Positions 1-11,984 are shown, counted from the first letter of the stretch. The stretch: 64,000 bases of DNA from Bigelowiella natans CCMP2755 (GCA_000320545.1 ADNK01000035.1:1-64000); one strand, 5' to 3'. Numbers and translations are program-made. Notes: generated by a model not told the origin, from the sequence alone.

Positions 1-493
1 TGTTTATATCGTCCATAAGGAGCAAGGGCTGGAGCGTGAGTGATAAGGACATCATTCGATCGTTTCGGCGTTTGTCAATCCTCGTGCATCCCGACAAGCA
101 AAAGGTGGTGTGTAGTAGGAGAAAGGAAAGCGACGCTGCTGCTGCCGCTGTGCTACTAAGAGCTGGGCGGAGTATGAGCAGATGCAATGTGTGTATAAAA
201 CAAACGCTCGATGCACACGCATGTAAGATATTATTCCTCTGCTTTCAGTATGAAATCTTCCCCACGACGAAGGGGGCAGCAATGAGCTCCTTTGTTGTGC
301 GTAGAATTTCTGTACACAACAGGGGTGTGTGTGCATGTTGGCAGTCGCCAAGGCTATTGCTATCGTCGATATCCGTGCCTGCAGCTGTCAAATGCAGATA
401 GTAGTATGATGAGCCTTGTGTATGCGTGAATCAGAACAACCCAGTCATGTATAAGAAAGCTACAGAAGCTTTCAAGGTAGTTCTTGTGAGATG

Positions 494-538
<45 letters not shown>

Positions 539-2272
539 AAATTATATATAGTAATATCCGCTAAAGCAACGGCATGAAACATCCAAGATAAACGAGTCGT
601 GAAAGCAAGCTAATAACTGCAGATACTGCGAACGGCACAAGGAAAATTGCTTGAATTCTCCAAAAATGCAGTCAAGATCGAGCCGCAGCAACAGTGCGTA
701 CAAAAAAGTGTCATCTGTAGAATATGAAGATTGTGAGAGAAACGACGCATATCCATCGAATCGTATCTTCCTGAATACGACAATACGAAAATGGGGTTAT
801 TGTTTCATCATGGGATAATTCCACCAGTGCAAAATGATGATTTCTTAGAATCATGTCGGTTGGGATTTTGGCGTTTGTCCGGGGAAGGAGGTTGTGATCA
901 CATTAGTAACGTATGCTATTCTCAATAGGGAGCAGGAGATAATACGTGACAAAAAGCAAGTCCTTGAGGAGCTCGCAAGACGTGTAGATCAGTACGAAAA
1001 ACTGCCAGCATGCTGTTATCTTGATCTTCTGTTTAGAATTTAGCTAGTAGTATACGCCTGCGAAGAGAAGCCTCCCAATTGCCATTGTAGGCGCCAGCAG
1101 CCAATTTGTTCGTTTTTCTTTTTGTGATTTTCTTCTTCTTCTTCTTCTTCTTCTTCTTCTCTGATGAATCTAGGTATGAGATGGACCAAACCCGCAATGA
1201 GAAGAACATGGTCTTCGTGAACGAGGATGTACTTATATCTTCTAACACCAATTCTTGTGAGAATATTAAAGCATCGACTCGATGAGAAGATTAATGTTAA
1301 TATTTGATGTCGTCGCCAATGCCCATTCAGGGCGCCAAAGTGGTAGCAGGAGAACAACTTCAAAACGCAAATGTGACGCAGGATCCGACCTGGAGAAATG
1401 CTCAGAAAGTAAGCAGCTGATATTGATGGTGGTGGTGGTGGTGGTGATGATGATGATGTAGACTATCGTGTGAAGAATCATGCGGGGACTATTGAAAACA
1501 TGAAGAGTGAGAATCATCATGAGAAAGCCCTAGATATATCATTTGGCTTGGATGTAGGTTGCAAAGTCAGAGCGTTTTCGTGACATGATGGGAGACGACG
1601 ATGCGGCTCTCCTCCAAGAAATTCAACGAAATAGAGCGGATAATCATGCTGCTGATATTCATGATGACAGCGATGGGAATAACCCTCCTTGCTGTGATGA
1701 TAATAATCCTGGCGATGGTGGAGACGGAAGGAGGAGGGTCGGTGAACATGGGGAGGAAGTGCAGCCAACAGATGCTGCATCAGTTGGCTCGGTCAAAACG
1801 GAACAACCTCACAATTCTCCCACAGCTGCCGCTGTTGTTGATGACGATGAAAATACGGCTCTGGGTCACGCCGACACAGTTACAGGAGAGAATTCAAATA
1901 TGGAGCAGGAGAAGGAGGAGGGGGAGGAGGGGGAAGGGTACTGGGTTGAATACGTCCCTGAGGGAGGTGGGAATAGCACATACAAGTACATGAAAGGGCG
2001 CCCACCTGAAGATGCCGAATTCGGGTATGCATATGTGGACACCGATGAAATGGAGGCGGGGAAAGAGGCCAGCAAGAACTTGGTCTCAGAAGGCGGCGGT
2101 GAATTGGACGACCTGCTGAACGACTACGATGATTCTGTTGTCGAAGGGAGGCATCATCGCAGTCGGGAAAAAAAGCATCATGGTACATCATGGCAGATAG
2201 ATTCATTTCAGAAACATGGGGACTATCACGATGATGATGATGATGATGATAATGATGATGATGGTGATGATA

Positions 2273-2307
<35 letters not shown>

Positions 2308-2595
2308 TGAAGGGCAAGCAGAAGCTATTCTGTCCTTCAAGTAGTCAGTGAGCCTCTTCCCTGAGCCTGCGGAACGTGCATTATCAATAAATACACACAC
2401 ACACACACATACACACACACACACACACATAACCCATACCCATGCCCAATGTTGCTCACATTTTCCTCAGGATCACGCAATTTGTTCTCAAAATTTGATG
2501 AGGAGGGGAAGTACTCTAGAAAAAGAGATGCGCTATTTCGGAAAGCCGGAGTTGTTCCGGGAGGTGGCATTGAAATTGAAGGAGAGGACGAATAG
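1..2595 (+). CDS. J-domain (DnaJ-like) co-chaperone, 5' truncated by window edge
   Basis: The first exon (to 104) reads FRRLSILVHPDKQ, which contains the HPD motif that stimulates Hsp70 ATPase activity. It splices in frame to 435-476 (YKKATEAFK), the end of helix III of a J domain. Further exons are inferred at about 620-697 (ILRTAQGKLLEFSK), about 925-1000 (charged coiled-coil, LEELARRVDQYEKL), about 1165-1250, 1335-1410, 1463-1555 and 1585-2182. The last exon, 2471-2595, starts after cctcag and ends GGIEIEGEDE-stop. The acidic run at 2229-2307 lies in the last intron: donor G|gtacat at 2183 joins in phase to 2471. The long acidic exon contains GYWVEYVPEGGG, whose role is unknown. The J domain and both ends are well supported; the middle exons are tentative. 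It is a J-domain protein of unknown partner, probably a class C type because no Gly/Phe or zinc region is visible. Confidence 0.72.
497..535. repeat. (TA)n microsatellite
   Basis: Uninterrupted TA dinucleotide tract inside an inferred intron of the J-domain gene. Confidence 0.95.
2229..2307. repeat. (GAT)n microsatellite in the last intron of the J-domain gene
   Basis: A long GAT/GATGAT tract with a few AAT interruptions. Read on + it would encode poly-Asp and on - poly-His. The splice model places it in an intron (2183-2470), so neither homopolymer is expected in the protein. Confidence 0.9.
2391..2429. repeat. (CA)n microsatellite
   Basis: CA dinucleotide repeat with one T interruption, inside the last inferred intron of the J-domain gene. 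A second, (GT)n, tract lies at about 2803-2832 downstream of the gene. Confidence 0.9.
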
Positions 2596-2800
2596 AAACG
2601 ATGAGTGACCCCGTTGAACATGTGTGCACATGTGCATGCATGCTGTGCTGCATGTGCGCACGAGCAGCGATGAACTTCACATGCAAGTGTGTTTTGCCTC
2701 ATGGAACTTTGTTCGGATTGTGGATGCAAACATGTGCGCTGTGCTGCGGCTGCACACGTGCCAGCGTGGCCAGCCCTGTTGCTCCACAAAAGCAGTCTAG

Positions 2801-2836
<36 letters not shown>

Positions 2837-4432
2837 CATGCAAGCCAGCAGGGCTGCGCCATTTGGCCATGTCGCAGAACCCATCATTGCCTTCAATGGA
2901 CAAGCCAAGCAAGACTCACGTGCGCACGTGTTGCACCAAGCTAGCAAGCTCTCATCCAACACGAAGCGGAAAAAGCCTGAAATCAAAATTGTGCAGCCAA
3001 GTTCCAGAGACCAGCAGGATTTGGATGATGGCACACTGGCTGTCATGGAGCATTGTGACTAGCAGCAACGATGTTTTTGTGTGAAGTGATGTTTGTTTCC
3101 AATGGTGATCTGCCAGAGATTCGTGTGGCAAGAGTGCAAGAATTCTCCACGCTGCTTCGCCAAATCGTGCTGATGTGAATCACACCTGCCATCTGCTCAA
3201 ATTTTCCATTTTTCACGCAATGAGAACAATGATGAAAAACTGCATTTCCAAAGTGTGACGAGACACTTGCAGTGTGCGAAATGCAGTGCATCACTTCTGT
3301 TCGGACAATGAACAATGAACAATGATGACAAACCACATTTCCAAAATGCAACAAGACATTTGCAGTGTGCGAAACGCAGTGCCTCGAGCTAAATCTAGCG
3401 AGGTCCAATTTTGGGCATGACGCGGAAATGGGATCGATCATCAAGTTTGAACAATGAACAATGAACAATGAACAAAGCGTTGATCAAAAACTACATGCGC
3501 CAGAACCACATGGGAGACAGGCATTTGCACGCAGCAGAGCCTCAACAACACTCGTTGCAAGGACTTGTCAGCACCCTGTTGGTGAAGAGACACAAAAAAT
3601 CAGCTGCAACCCATCAGAGGCACACTCCAAGGCTGCGTGAAGGGATGAGAACACCATGGCCACTCATCTGAAATGCCGGAGACGGAACAAGGGATGAAAT
3701 TGGCATGGATGCCGATTGATGGTGCCGTTGCAATGTGAATTGATTGGAACTAAAGCTGGCATCTTGGATGCCGAACAGCAGCAAAATTGTCAAGCAGGAC
3801 AATGGTTCGACGGAAAGCCCTGTTGAAGAAACAATGAAACAATGTCTTTCTTTCGTTCTTTCGGTGAACAAACGCAGAGCGACTGGAATGACGAACTAAC
3901 TGATCAACTAACAACAGTGGCTTTGTCTTGTAACGGACATCATTGCGAAATTTGGGCAACAATTTCTAGACTTTTAGGCCAACAAAATTTAGTCGTCATC
4001 AAAGGTGGTGTGAGACTTCTAAACTAGTAGAAACTCATCTCATTCAACTAGATCTACAGAAGTTGATAGCATGACATTTTGTCCATATTGGCTAACTATT
4101 GGTTTGCCAGTAAATGCATATTGTGGTCAAAAGGCGGTCAATATTTTACCTTGCGAAAACAAGAAGAAGAAGGAGAAGAAGAAGAAGAACAACAACAACA
4201 ACAACAACAACATGTCCGCCCTCAGCAAGAAGGGACAAAGCTATCGCTGCGGAGTCTACACGTAGGGGAGACCGTTCCTTCGTGAAGGTTTCTGCAAATG
4301 GCTATTTCCCGAAGGCATTCTTCGATGTTTTACACGGTGCAGCACGTTTGCTGCGGAGGTCTTAGATGAGCCCCAGGTGGCAACCCTCGACATGTCACAA
4401 CGCTCTGTTCTATGTGCAATTCCAACTGAACG
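2596..4432. other. Repeat-rich intergenic region without a supported gene
   Basis: This 1.8 kb gap follows the J-domain stop codon. Its left half is rich in TGCATG and CACGTG-like palindromes, a GT microsatellite and AATGAAC heptamer repeats (about 3447-3475). Short open frames exist on both strands, for example 3842-4027 (+), but none has a recognisable domain or a consistent exon chain. An AAG/AAC trinucleotide tract at 4160-4211 makes a spurious poly-Gln/Asn frame. Confidence 0.6.
3228..3382. repeat. Two diverged tandem copies of a 93-bp unit
   Basis: Positions 3228-3290 and 3321-3382 align with the same order of blocks (aatgatga, catttccaaa, ttgcagtgtgcgaaa, gcagtgc). The spacing is 93 bp and there are scattered substitutions. 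An AATGAAC run separates them. Confidence 0.8.
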
Positions 4433-5428
4433 ATGCCGTTGATAATATTTATTGTTTACTTTATATCGTTTGGTAGAATATTCGTTTTCAATCCTGTTGG
4501 GGCAGGGATAGGACCTTCAGTGCCAATTTTCCTTCTGAATGCAGTTGTGCTGGCAGCTGGGGCGTCGTCTGCATCTTGGTAATAATTTTCACCATCTTTT
4601 TCGGTACAGTTTAATGAAATTACCTCATCAAAGTTATAATGCACCTCAAAACCAATTACCCACATGCTTGTGTGCAGGAGAAACAATACAAACTCACAAA
4701 ACTCATCTTTCTTGCTTAGGAACCAAAATTCGCCGCCCAGTACCTCAAATTTCTCCATTCTTCCGCAGCCTCCAAACAGCGTGCTCGCCAAAGAGGCACC
4801 ATTTGATGTCAGGTCCAGAATCCATAGCAAATATACGTGCTATCAATGTTTCCTACCATTTCGCTCCGAAATTCTGTTGAAGGAGCATGTACGCAGCGTA
4901 CATGAGCCCCATCAATGCATCATGTGCAGAAGTAGATTTCGATCTGTGGGAGCGTTAAAAGTACACATCCAAAAGCATAAAAAAGAAATATTATCGAAAC
5001 GTATTTCGATGTCTGGCATGGAAAAGCGAGCACGTGTGATGGGGGGACCGTTCGCATGCCCATTTTGCCAGAAAGGCTTTGCGAATAAGATGAAGTTAGT
5101 GCATGGTCATCTAGCTCGTCATTTAGATCTTCGCAAGTTTTTTTGCGATGTCTGTGGGAAATCGTACACTCAAAAGGCATCACTCCCGGGGCATAGGAAG
5201 ACTCACATGGGATGGAGGTTTCAGAAATGTCCGAATTGTGGAGAAACAGCGCGACTGAAAAACCTTTCCATCGCAGACTCTCGTCAATCGAAATTGCGAT
5301 GTTCATGGTGCATAAAGAAACTCAGGATCATTACTGACAAAAATTTGGAGGATTTAAAGGATTTGAAGAAGATGAATGCCAAACCGAATCGAGGATTTCC
5401 GCACTACATGCCTGAGTACAACAAATGA
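4433..5428 (+). CDS. C2H2 zinc-finger protein with extra C-terminal Cys4 module
   Basis: Two exons are inferred. Exon 1, 4433-4578, encodes a hydrophobic leader (MPLIIFIVYFISFGRIF). Intron 4579-4677 joins in phase (TG|G, Trp) to exon 2, 4678-5428. Four C2H2 fingers follow: YTCYQC...HVRSVH, HQCIMC...HIQKH, FACPFC...HLARH and FFCDVC...HRKTH. After the last finger comes GWRFQKCPNCGET and, about 20 residues on, LRCSWC, which together look like a fifth zinc site of the form CxxC...CxxC. The same tail is found in the zinc-finger gene at 50652. The family is expected to bind nucleic acid in the nucleus, so the hydrophobic leader is odd; the real start might lie in exon 2. A basic tail ends the protein. 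The fingers are certain, the first exon less so. Confidence 0.8.
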
Positions 5429-6104
5429 TCAAACATCCTACACGAGTGAAAAAACTATCTCATGATGCAGCATGGCACCTTGCACATCTTCGTGCGCATA
5501 TTCTGTGTGATGCCTCGTTACATTGGCAACAATATTGTAGCATGTAGACATCTTCGCATGCACCTCTGTCACTAATATTAATGGATGGATGTGATGTACA
5601 CGACAGCAGTACTGCTAGAGTAGAGCATGCACTCACGATGGCACTCTGTGCAGCCAGTTCTTGATTGTGCATGCATCCCATGATTCGATCATCATGTGAT
5701 CATTGTACGCACGTTTCATGCCACAGAATGATAAATGATTATATGATGGAGAATTTTGTGTCGCCATGCGCATCGCTCTCATATTGACAGCGCATTATGC
5801 GCTCATCACCGACTACCACAGCACGGCAGCGGCCGATTGATCGTCGGGACAAGCTCAATCCTAGTTCATCATCATGATGTACACAACAATGTGAAGCCTT
5901 GGCTACAACCGACATGGAGCCACAACAAGGGATCATCGTGGGGTTGTCACATTTGAATGACACGTGCGGCGTAGGGAGATGAAGGTTGCGTGGGAACGCC
6001 GATGAACATGCGCGATATCGTGATCAATGCGCGCGATTCGTCCCCCGACTCGTTCCCCAACACGGAGCAGAGAGAGTTGGTGCTCGACGTCGCAATGACA
6101 CCAC
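5429..6104. other. Convergent 3' intergenic region
   Basis: This 0.7 kb gap lies between the ends of the zinc-finger gene (+) and the FKBP gene (-). It contains many TGCATG/GCATGC-type palindromes and short open frames on both strands, but no supported gene. No copy of the dispersed hairpin repeat was found here. Confidence 0.6.
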
Positions 6105-7487
6105 TTATTGTCCATAATAAGCTGGGGATATTTCTTGGATTTCCACGACCATTTCAACCGTTGCACCTGAAGGGACACGTTCGCCCCCCGGTAGCGACAC
6201 GCCTTCCTCCCCGAATGCCAATTCCGGTGGAATGATGAGCTTACGAACGCCTCCCCTCTTCATGCTGACCACACCTTCCTCTAGCCCTTCACACTGGAGG
6301 CCCTGGAAAGGACGCTTCCCAAACACAAATGCGATCGGGCGACCTAATTATTGATTGATAACAAAACAAAACAAAAAACGGCAAAACCACAACCGCCATG
6401 GGCTTATATTTTGTAATATGAATTTTTATATGTAAACGCAAACGCACACTCAGACACAAGTTATATTTTGTTTATTTATTGAAAGAAAAAGTGGAAAGAA
6501 TGCAAGGTTACTATTAGACACAACGAAGTACTACCGCGCTTTTTTGTGTCCAGCAATAGTGTACCGTCGACTGAGACAGTCATTTGAACACCAACAAAGT
6601 CTCCCTTTGTGGGGCCCTTCCCTCCGCCCACTTTTATGTCGGTGTATGTAAGTCCTGACGCCGTCGATATCTGTCACAGTTATCATCGTGAGAATCAGAG
6701 CAGACATACAGGCGTTTCGCAATAAAAAGTTATATACAACGCATCAGTATCAGCATCAGATATGTGCATTTTCATCCATAAACTTACGAATACACTACGG
6801 ACATACGCATAAATGTGCACGGCTACACACCGGTACACCGCTTGCTTCCTTCTTTGTGAGATCCTCGAGAGCCGCCTTGCCAATCTCGTAGCCTTCAACT
6901 CCAGCTAACAGCGCGATGAAGCCTAGTGCCCCTTTGAATCCAACCTGCGTGGATGAATGGTTTTCGATATTATCATTATATATCTATATGCACGCCAAAA
7001 GGTGTGTGAAGGTCTGTACCCGACGCGTGATGAACCTGCTCGCCGTAGCCACGGGGTCATAGAAGTTGACTTTGCCCACACCAGGGGACTTGCGAGAGGA
7101 TGTTTCAGCCTCCTCCGCCTTTTCACCCTCAATCTTTTCCCCGCTGTCGCCCGCCGAATTCCCAGAGCACCAGCAGCGAAAGGCAGCTGGTTTCTGGCTA
7201 GCTATGAGCCCGGTGCCGACGCGAGTGCATGGCCGGAGGGGCACCATTCGTCCAACATTTTGGCGAGTGGAGGGGAGAGATCCGATGTTGTGATGATGCA
7301 GATCATCGACGGGAGTTAGAGCGAGCGCGACGAGCGCAACAGCTCCTGCGACGAGTACTACCAGCAGAGAAGAAGCAGCGACGTATCGTCGGAACCCCAT
7401 CACTCTCCCAAGTGTCATCTCGGAGCCGGCGTGAGAAATCGAGAAGGATCTCCAGATCTCTGATCTTGCCGTTGGACGTGAGTTCAT
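6105..7487 (-). CDS. FKBP-type peptidyl-prolyl cis-trans isomerase, probably plastid or secretory
   Basis: Four exons join in phase: 7487 (or 7418)-7020, 6944-6831, 6670-6535 and 6343-6105. The protein begins with a signal/anchor peptide (MGFRRYVAASSLLVVLVAG), then an acidic Ser/Glu linker. A possible second hydrophobic stretch follows (GALGFIALLAGVEG). The FKBP fold comes next: GLTYTDIKVGGGKGPTKGD, GTLLLDTKKRGRPIAFVFG, then GLEEGVVSMKRGGVRKLIIP and the closing PSGATVEMVVEIQEI. FKBPs catalyse rotation of Xaa-Pro bonds during folding. From Met 7418 the length is 295 residues, within the range of algal thylakoid FKBPs, which also carry a leader. Plastid lumen targeting is inferred from the leader only. 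The gene is divergent from the DEAD-box gene and shares its promoter region. Confidence 0.92.
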
Positions 7488-7876
7488 ATGTTGTCGTCCT
7501 GACGAGTTCGTTCGATTCGCCGTCTGTGTGGTGCAAGCGGTTGTTCTGGTGGTGATTTCACATCAGAGGGATTGGGGAAAATCAGAGAAAGCACTTTTTT
7601 AGTTAAGAATTACATTGAAAACATCTGAAATTTGAGGAACTACGCACGAGGAGTCACTGGCCCATATCAAAAGAAAAATTTGACCATCTGGTCATGATGT
7701 CGTATCAGGATGGAAGTTTTTCGCGTGAAAATAATTCTCCTCACACGTAGAGCAAAGTGCGAAACCTCAGAGAATTCATCCATCCAAAATGCGGCGGGTG
7801 GAGAACAGGAGCGAATAAAGCAGACCTCTGCACATTGGATGTTAACGAAGCTTGAAACTCACTGACTGGAAAGCAA
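7488..7876. promoter_or_regulatory. Divergent promoter region between FKBP and DEAD-box helicase genes
   Basis: About 390 bp separate the two start codons. The region is AT-leaning with no coding potential. No specific promoter motif could be assigned. Confidence 0.5.
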
Positions 7877-10442
7877 ATGCCTCCCCTAGGAAGGAAAATC
7901 GCAGGTACATTTTAGAACTCAGAACGAATGTGGAAAATGGGTTCGTGCTTACTCGCATGCTGATGTTCCTATTTCAGGGCGGGTACGTGGCGGACCTGAT
8001 CCGATGGTTATCGCAATCTTAGTCGTCGCCACTTCTCATCTTCCATCAAATGGCCAGAAGCTTCATGCATCTTACCCAAACTCAAAGCTCTCATCTACCT
8101 GCCAACTAAATCGGCTTCGGGGGGGCAGTGGGAGTGTAGAAGACGCTCTCAGATCGGCACGAGCAGCCGCAGCGTCTTCATTAGCAAACGGTAATTCTGA
8201 TCACCAACCTATGGAGGCCACCTACTCAGGTAATCCAGCGTATTATTCTGGAACTCGTCTAGGAAATGCCCCAAGAAATTTCGACCAATCGGGGGGTGGG
8301 TATTCAGAGGCTCAAGCACAGAATCCCAGTTTTGCGAGTATGTTTGCAGCCCAGGCATTTGGCTCCCAAAACTACCAGATGCTTGGTGGATACCAGGAAC
8401 GCTCCAGAAACGCTTTCAATGAACGATCGTCACAGGAACGAATGGCTACTGGACACTCATTTTCATCAGAAAGATCGTGGAAGGACCGTGATGGGAAAAG
8501 TCAATCGGGGGGGGATATGATGAGAGGAAGAGGAAGGTATGGTGGGAATGGGGGTCGCGTTACTAGGCGCAATCGCAGTTTAGATGATCGGCGCAACGGC
8601 GGCCGGGATTCAGGGGGGAAATGGAACCATGGGGGCAGCTTCCGGGATAAAAGTGCAGCTGAAGGTCGAAACGCGGACTCTATGGACTGGAAAACAGGAA
8701 CACGCTATGGTTCTTCGTATCAACGGAGTTCTCACAGAGATTACGATGGTGCCGATGATCGCCGAACGGGTGGCCGATATCATCGAGAGCGTGGACGATT
8801 TGATAGATATGAAAGGGGGAACTACAACAGAGAATCGGATAGAGGTAGAGGGAGGAGACCTGAATTCGATGATTTCTTGGGAAGCTTCAATGATGCAGAT
8901 TTCACACAGAACAGTCTGCCGCAAATTGTACGCAACTTATACCACGAAGCACCAAGAGTCGCGCAAATGACTGAGCAGGAAAAGGATATGCTACTGAATG
9001 AAAATCGGATTGTTGTACGCACACCCCGAGGATTTTCGGGCGAAATTCCCAATCCGATTCCCGATTTCGAAAGCACAGGGTTACCCTTCGACATAGCCGA
9101 GAGGTGTCAAAAGAAAGGATTTAAGGCTCCAACTCCTATTCAGATGCAGTCGTGGCCGGTGGCCATGTCTGGGAAAGATCTTCTTGGATTAGCACAGACG
9201 GGATCTGGAAAGACCCTCGCATACGCATTACCTTCGATTGTGCACCTACGCGGACAACCTCAATACCCTGAGAATTATCCGAAAGGCCCGACAGTCTTGG
9301 TCCTGGCCCCCACAAGAGAATTAGCGCAACAGATTGAGAAAGAGTACAAGGATTTCGGGGCAAAGGCGCCTTCCTCACGATTTCTCTCGCGAGGCACGCC
9401 AACAGTCGCGGCAGTCTTCGGCGGCGCCCCCAGATACTACCAATCACGTGAGCTGAGACTAGGGACCGAGATATTAGTTGCCTGCCCAGGGAGATTACTT
9501 GACTTCATACAGAATAAGGAAGTGGGTCTGGCACGTGTCACGTATCTGGTGCTAGATGAGGCTGATAGAATGCTGGATATGGGATTCGAGCCCCAGATTC
9601 TAAAGATTCTTGGACAAGTAAGACCCGATCGCCAGGTGTTATTCTTCAGTGCAACATGGCCTAAGGAAGTGCAGTCGTTAGCCCGAAAGATCTTGAGAGA
9701 CCCCGTCACCATACAAATTGGGGACACATCGTTGAAGGCGTCTTTGGATGTAAAGCAAACTGTCCACTTTATAGACGAGTATGACAAGCCTCACCATATA
9801 TTGCGCATTCTCCAGGGACTCCAAATGGGAGTACGAGTGCTAGTGTTTGTGGAAACAAAGAGGACAGCAGAAGATGTCCTTCAAAATTTCGTCGCTGCGG
9901 GGATTTCTGCGGCCACGTTGCATGGAGATAAAAGCCAGCGTGAACGTAACCTTGCACTGAAGAATTTCCGATCAAACAGGATCTCGGTGTTGATTGCGTC
10001 AGATGTGGCTGCAAGGGGCCTAGATGTCAAGGGAATCAAAATTGTTATTAATTACGACATGCCAAAAGACATCGCAACCTATGTGCACCGGATTGGTAGG
10101 ACAGGCAGAGCAGGGGAAAGCGGTCTTGCAATATCTTTTATAACTCCAGAATATCGACTCACGGGCGACCTCAGTAGGATCTTCGAAGAGTCAGGCCAGC
10201 CAATTCCGCCTGGGCTGCAACGATACTTTCGCGGAGGATTTCCGTATACTGATATTACGCCAGAGCTTGAGATGGAATGGAAGCAAATCAAAGGCGATGA
10301 AATTCCATCAGGAGATGTGTACTCGAATAGTAGAAGGGGGGATTGGGGACGAGGATCACAATACTCGAGAGGCTATGGATATGATGCACCTGGTGGTAGG
10401 AGCCACACCAGCAGTAATTACGGGAGGTGGCATGGATCATGA
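7877..10442 (+). CDS. DEAD-box ATP-dependent RNA helicase (DDX5/DBP2-like) with N-terminal leader
   Basis: Exon 1 (7877-7904) and exon 2 (7978-10442) join in phase across a 73-bp intron and give 830 residues. The order of parts is: hydrophobic leader (MVIAILVVATSHL), an RLRGGSGS motif, then about 250 residues of Gly/Arg/Ser/Asp-rich RNA-binding sequence. The helicase core has the Q motif (GFKAPTPIQMQSWP), motif I AQTGSGKT (about residue 415), Ia PTRELAQQ, II DEAD (about 536), III SAT, IV VFVET, V ARGLD and VI HRIGRTGRAG. All catalytic motifs are intact. The C-terminus is Arg/Gly/Ser/Tyr-rich. The enzyme remodels RNA using ATP. DBP2-type proteins are usually nuclear, so the leader suggests organelle or ER routing; alternatively translation may begin further downstream. 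Confidence 0.96.
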
Positions 10443-10756
10443 AAGATTTTTGCTAGGATGATCAATTGGAGAGGAACCACTTAGAGCACGAAGGTTTTTG
10501 ATTTCCTACCTTGGTGGAGCTTTGTAGAGGTTACGACATATTTCTACGGTTGAGGATATAATTCTCTCGCTTCTTGTGATTCACATTAATTGCAGAATAA
10601 AATTTCAGTATCTGCACGGATGCACAGAAGCTGTTTGATGCAGATCGTCAATCGTTTGTGGCGCCAATAAATATGTTGCCTAGTTTGCATAAAGCTGGCG
10701 CACGACAAAATTATCGTACACACGGCTGCTACGACAATGTAAATTATCATATATAA

Positions 10757-10806
10757 ATATTATATATATATATATATATATATATGTGCGTGTGTGTGTG
10801 TGTGTA
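10757..10806. repeat. (TA)n followed by (GT)n microsatellite
   Basis: A TA tract runs directly into a GT tract downstream of the helicase gene. Confidence 0.9.
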
Positions 10807-11410
10807 TGCTGCCGAGCGTCATACGCACGTGGCGATATCGCAGTAGGAGCAAACGTGGCCGCTAGTCTCTCATCTTAACTGAGACCAGCAGCATGCTATG
10901 CAAGGTTATGCAGCTGTGGACTCAACCCGGAAGAACCACATTTGTTTCGGTCGGGGCCACACTTTTCAGATCTAGAGATGCCCGTCGGGGACTTTCATCT
11001 CCCCCCTTCCGCTGCCCATGAAGGGATCGTGGATGGGTGTCAACATCGGTTCATCACCCCGGAGTTCCGATCCAGCATGACAGCTGGTCTCTTGGCCGAT
11101 GATCGGTCCCCCAATAACGTCTTGGAGGCACAGCAACATCACATGCACAGTGCGTGACATCATGCACATGCTAGCATGGCATTGCATGTCCATCATTGTG
11201 CTGCAAGATTTGCTTGAAGCTAAGCACCAGAGCATGCTACGTGATGAATGTTGGCTAGAGCTGGAGAGCCTACGCTGTGGCACTACTGGCTAGACTAGTG
11301 CCAGGGACATGTGTTCGTAAACGGTCATGTCATGCTCTAGTGCTGCAGAACATTTGAATAATAAAGCACGCACATTTGCATCACAGAAATCAAACATGCC
11401 ATTGCAAACA

Positions 11411-11464
11411 CATGAGGATGACCATTGAACAAATTTGATTTGATTAGATTCATTACATCCGTCT
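11411..11464 (-). repeat. Dispersed hairpin repeat, minus-oriented copy
   Basis: On the minus strand it reads agacggatgtaatgaa, then tcaaatttgttcaatgg and tcatcctcatg, matching the family core at 51966 and 61018. It faces the copy at 11571, forming an inverted pair. Confidence 0.8.
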
Positions 11465-11570
11465 TGCAAACACACGCACACATGTTCTGTTCATCAGGGA
11501 CATGTGTCCCTAAATGGCGATGCTCATTTGTTCTAGACTTATTGCACGCGATGGCGCGCTGCGCGCATGC

Positions 11571-11646
11571 AAGACGGATGTACTGAATCAATTAAATTTG
11601 TTCAATGGTCATCCTCATGTACCTGTGCAATGCAGCGGCTACATGT
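11571..11646 (+). repeat. Dispersed hairpin repeat, plus-oriented copy
   Basis: It reads aagacggatgtactgaat, then aaatttgttcaatggtcat and tcctcatgtacctgtgc, then gcagcggctacatg. The first half matches the 11411 copy in reverse orientation and the second half matches the hairpin part of the family. Confidence 0.82.
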
Positions 11647-11984
11647 AGTGCACAGAACTAGACAAATTATTCGCTGCCATGTCACCCGCCTTGCCGTAGC
11701 GAAAAGAAATTGAATGCGAACAAATGATCAGTCAGTGGCTCCCGCTCGCAGGAAGAATTTTTTACTTCCATTGGAAATCACTGCTCTGCACCTAAAAATT
11801 GTAGACGCCCTTTGCAAGGCTGGTCTATAAGATTTGCGTGCATCCATGTTTACCGACTCGTTTCAATCGAAATTAATCCTTCATTTGTTTCTCATTATAC
11901 ATGAGGCATTCATTTACTCATATCATGCATATATATTAGACTTCCTATCTTCGTTTTCGATTTTTAAAATGACGTAAGCTCAAG

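Larger units (their letters stand above)
10443..11984. other. Convergent 3' intergenic region with dispersed-repeat copies
   Basis: This 1.5 kb gap lies between the stop codons of the DEAD-box gene (+) and the rsmG-like gene (-). It holds a TA/GT microsatellite at about 10757-10806 and an inverted pair of the dispersed hairpin repeat at 11411-11646. A short direct duplication (cagggacatgtgt) occurs at about 11301 and 11497. No gene is supported. Confidence 0.65.

Noticed and set aside
1880-2317. Minus-strand poly-His and plus-strand poly-Asp frames
   Set aside because: They are readings of the GAT microsatellite; the plus-strand part is in an intron.
4079-4365. Poly-Gln/poly-Asn/poly-Arg frames in three registers
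   Set aside because: All come from one AAG/AAC trinucleotide tract, with no conserved sequence around it.
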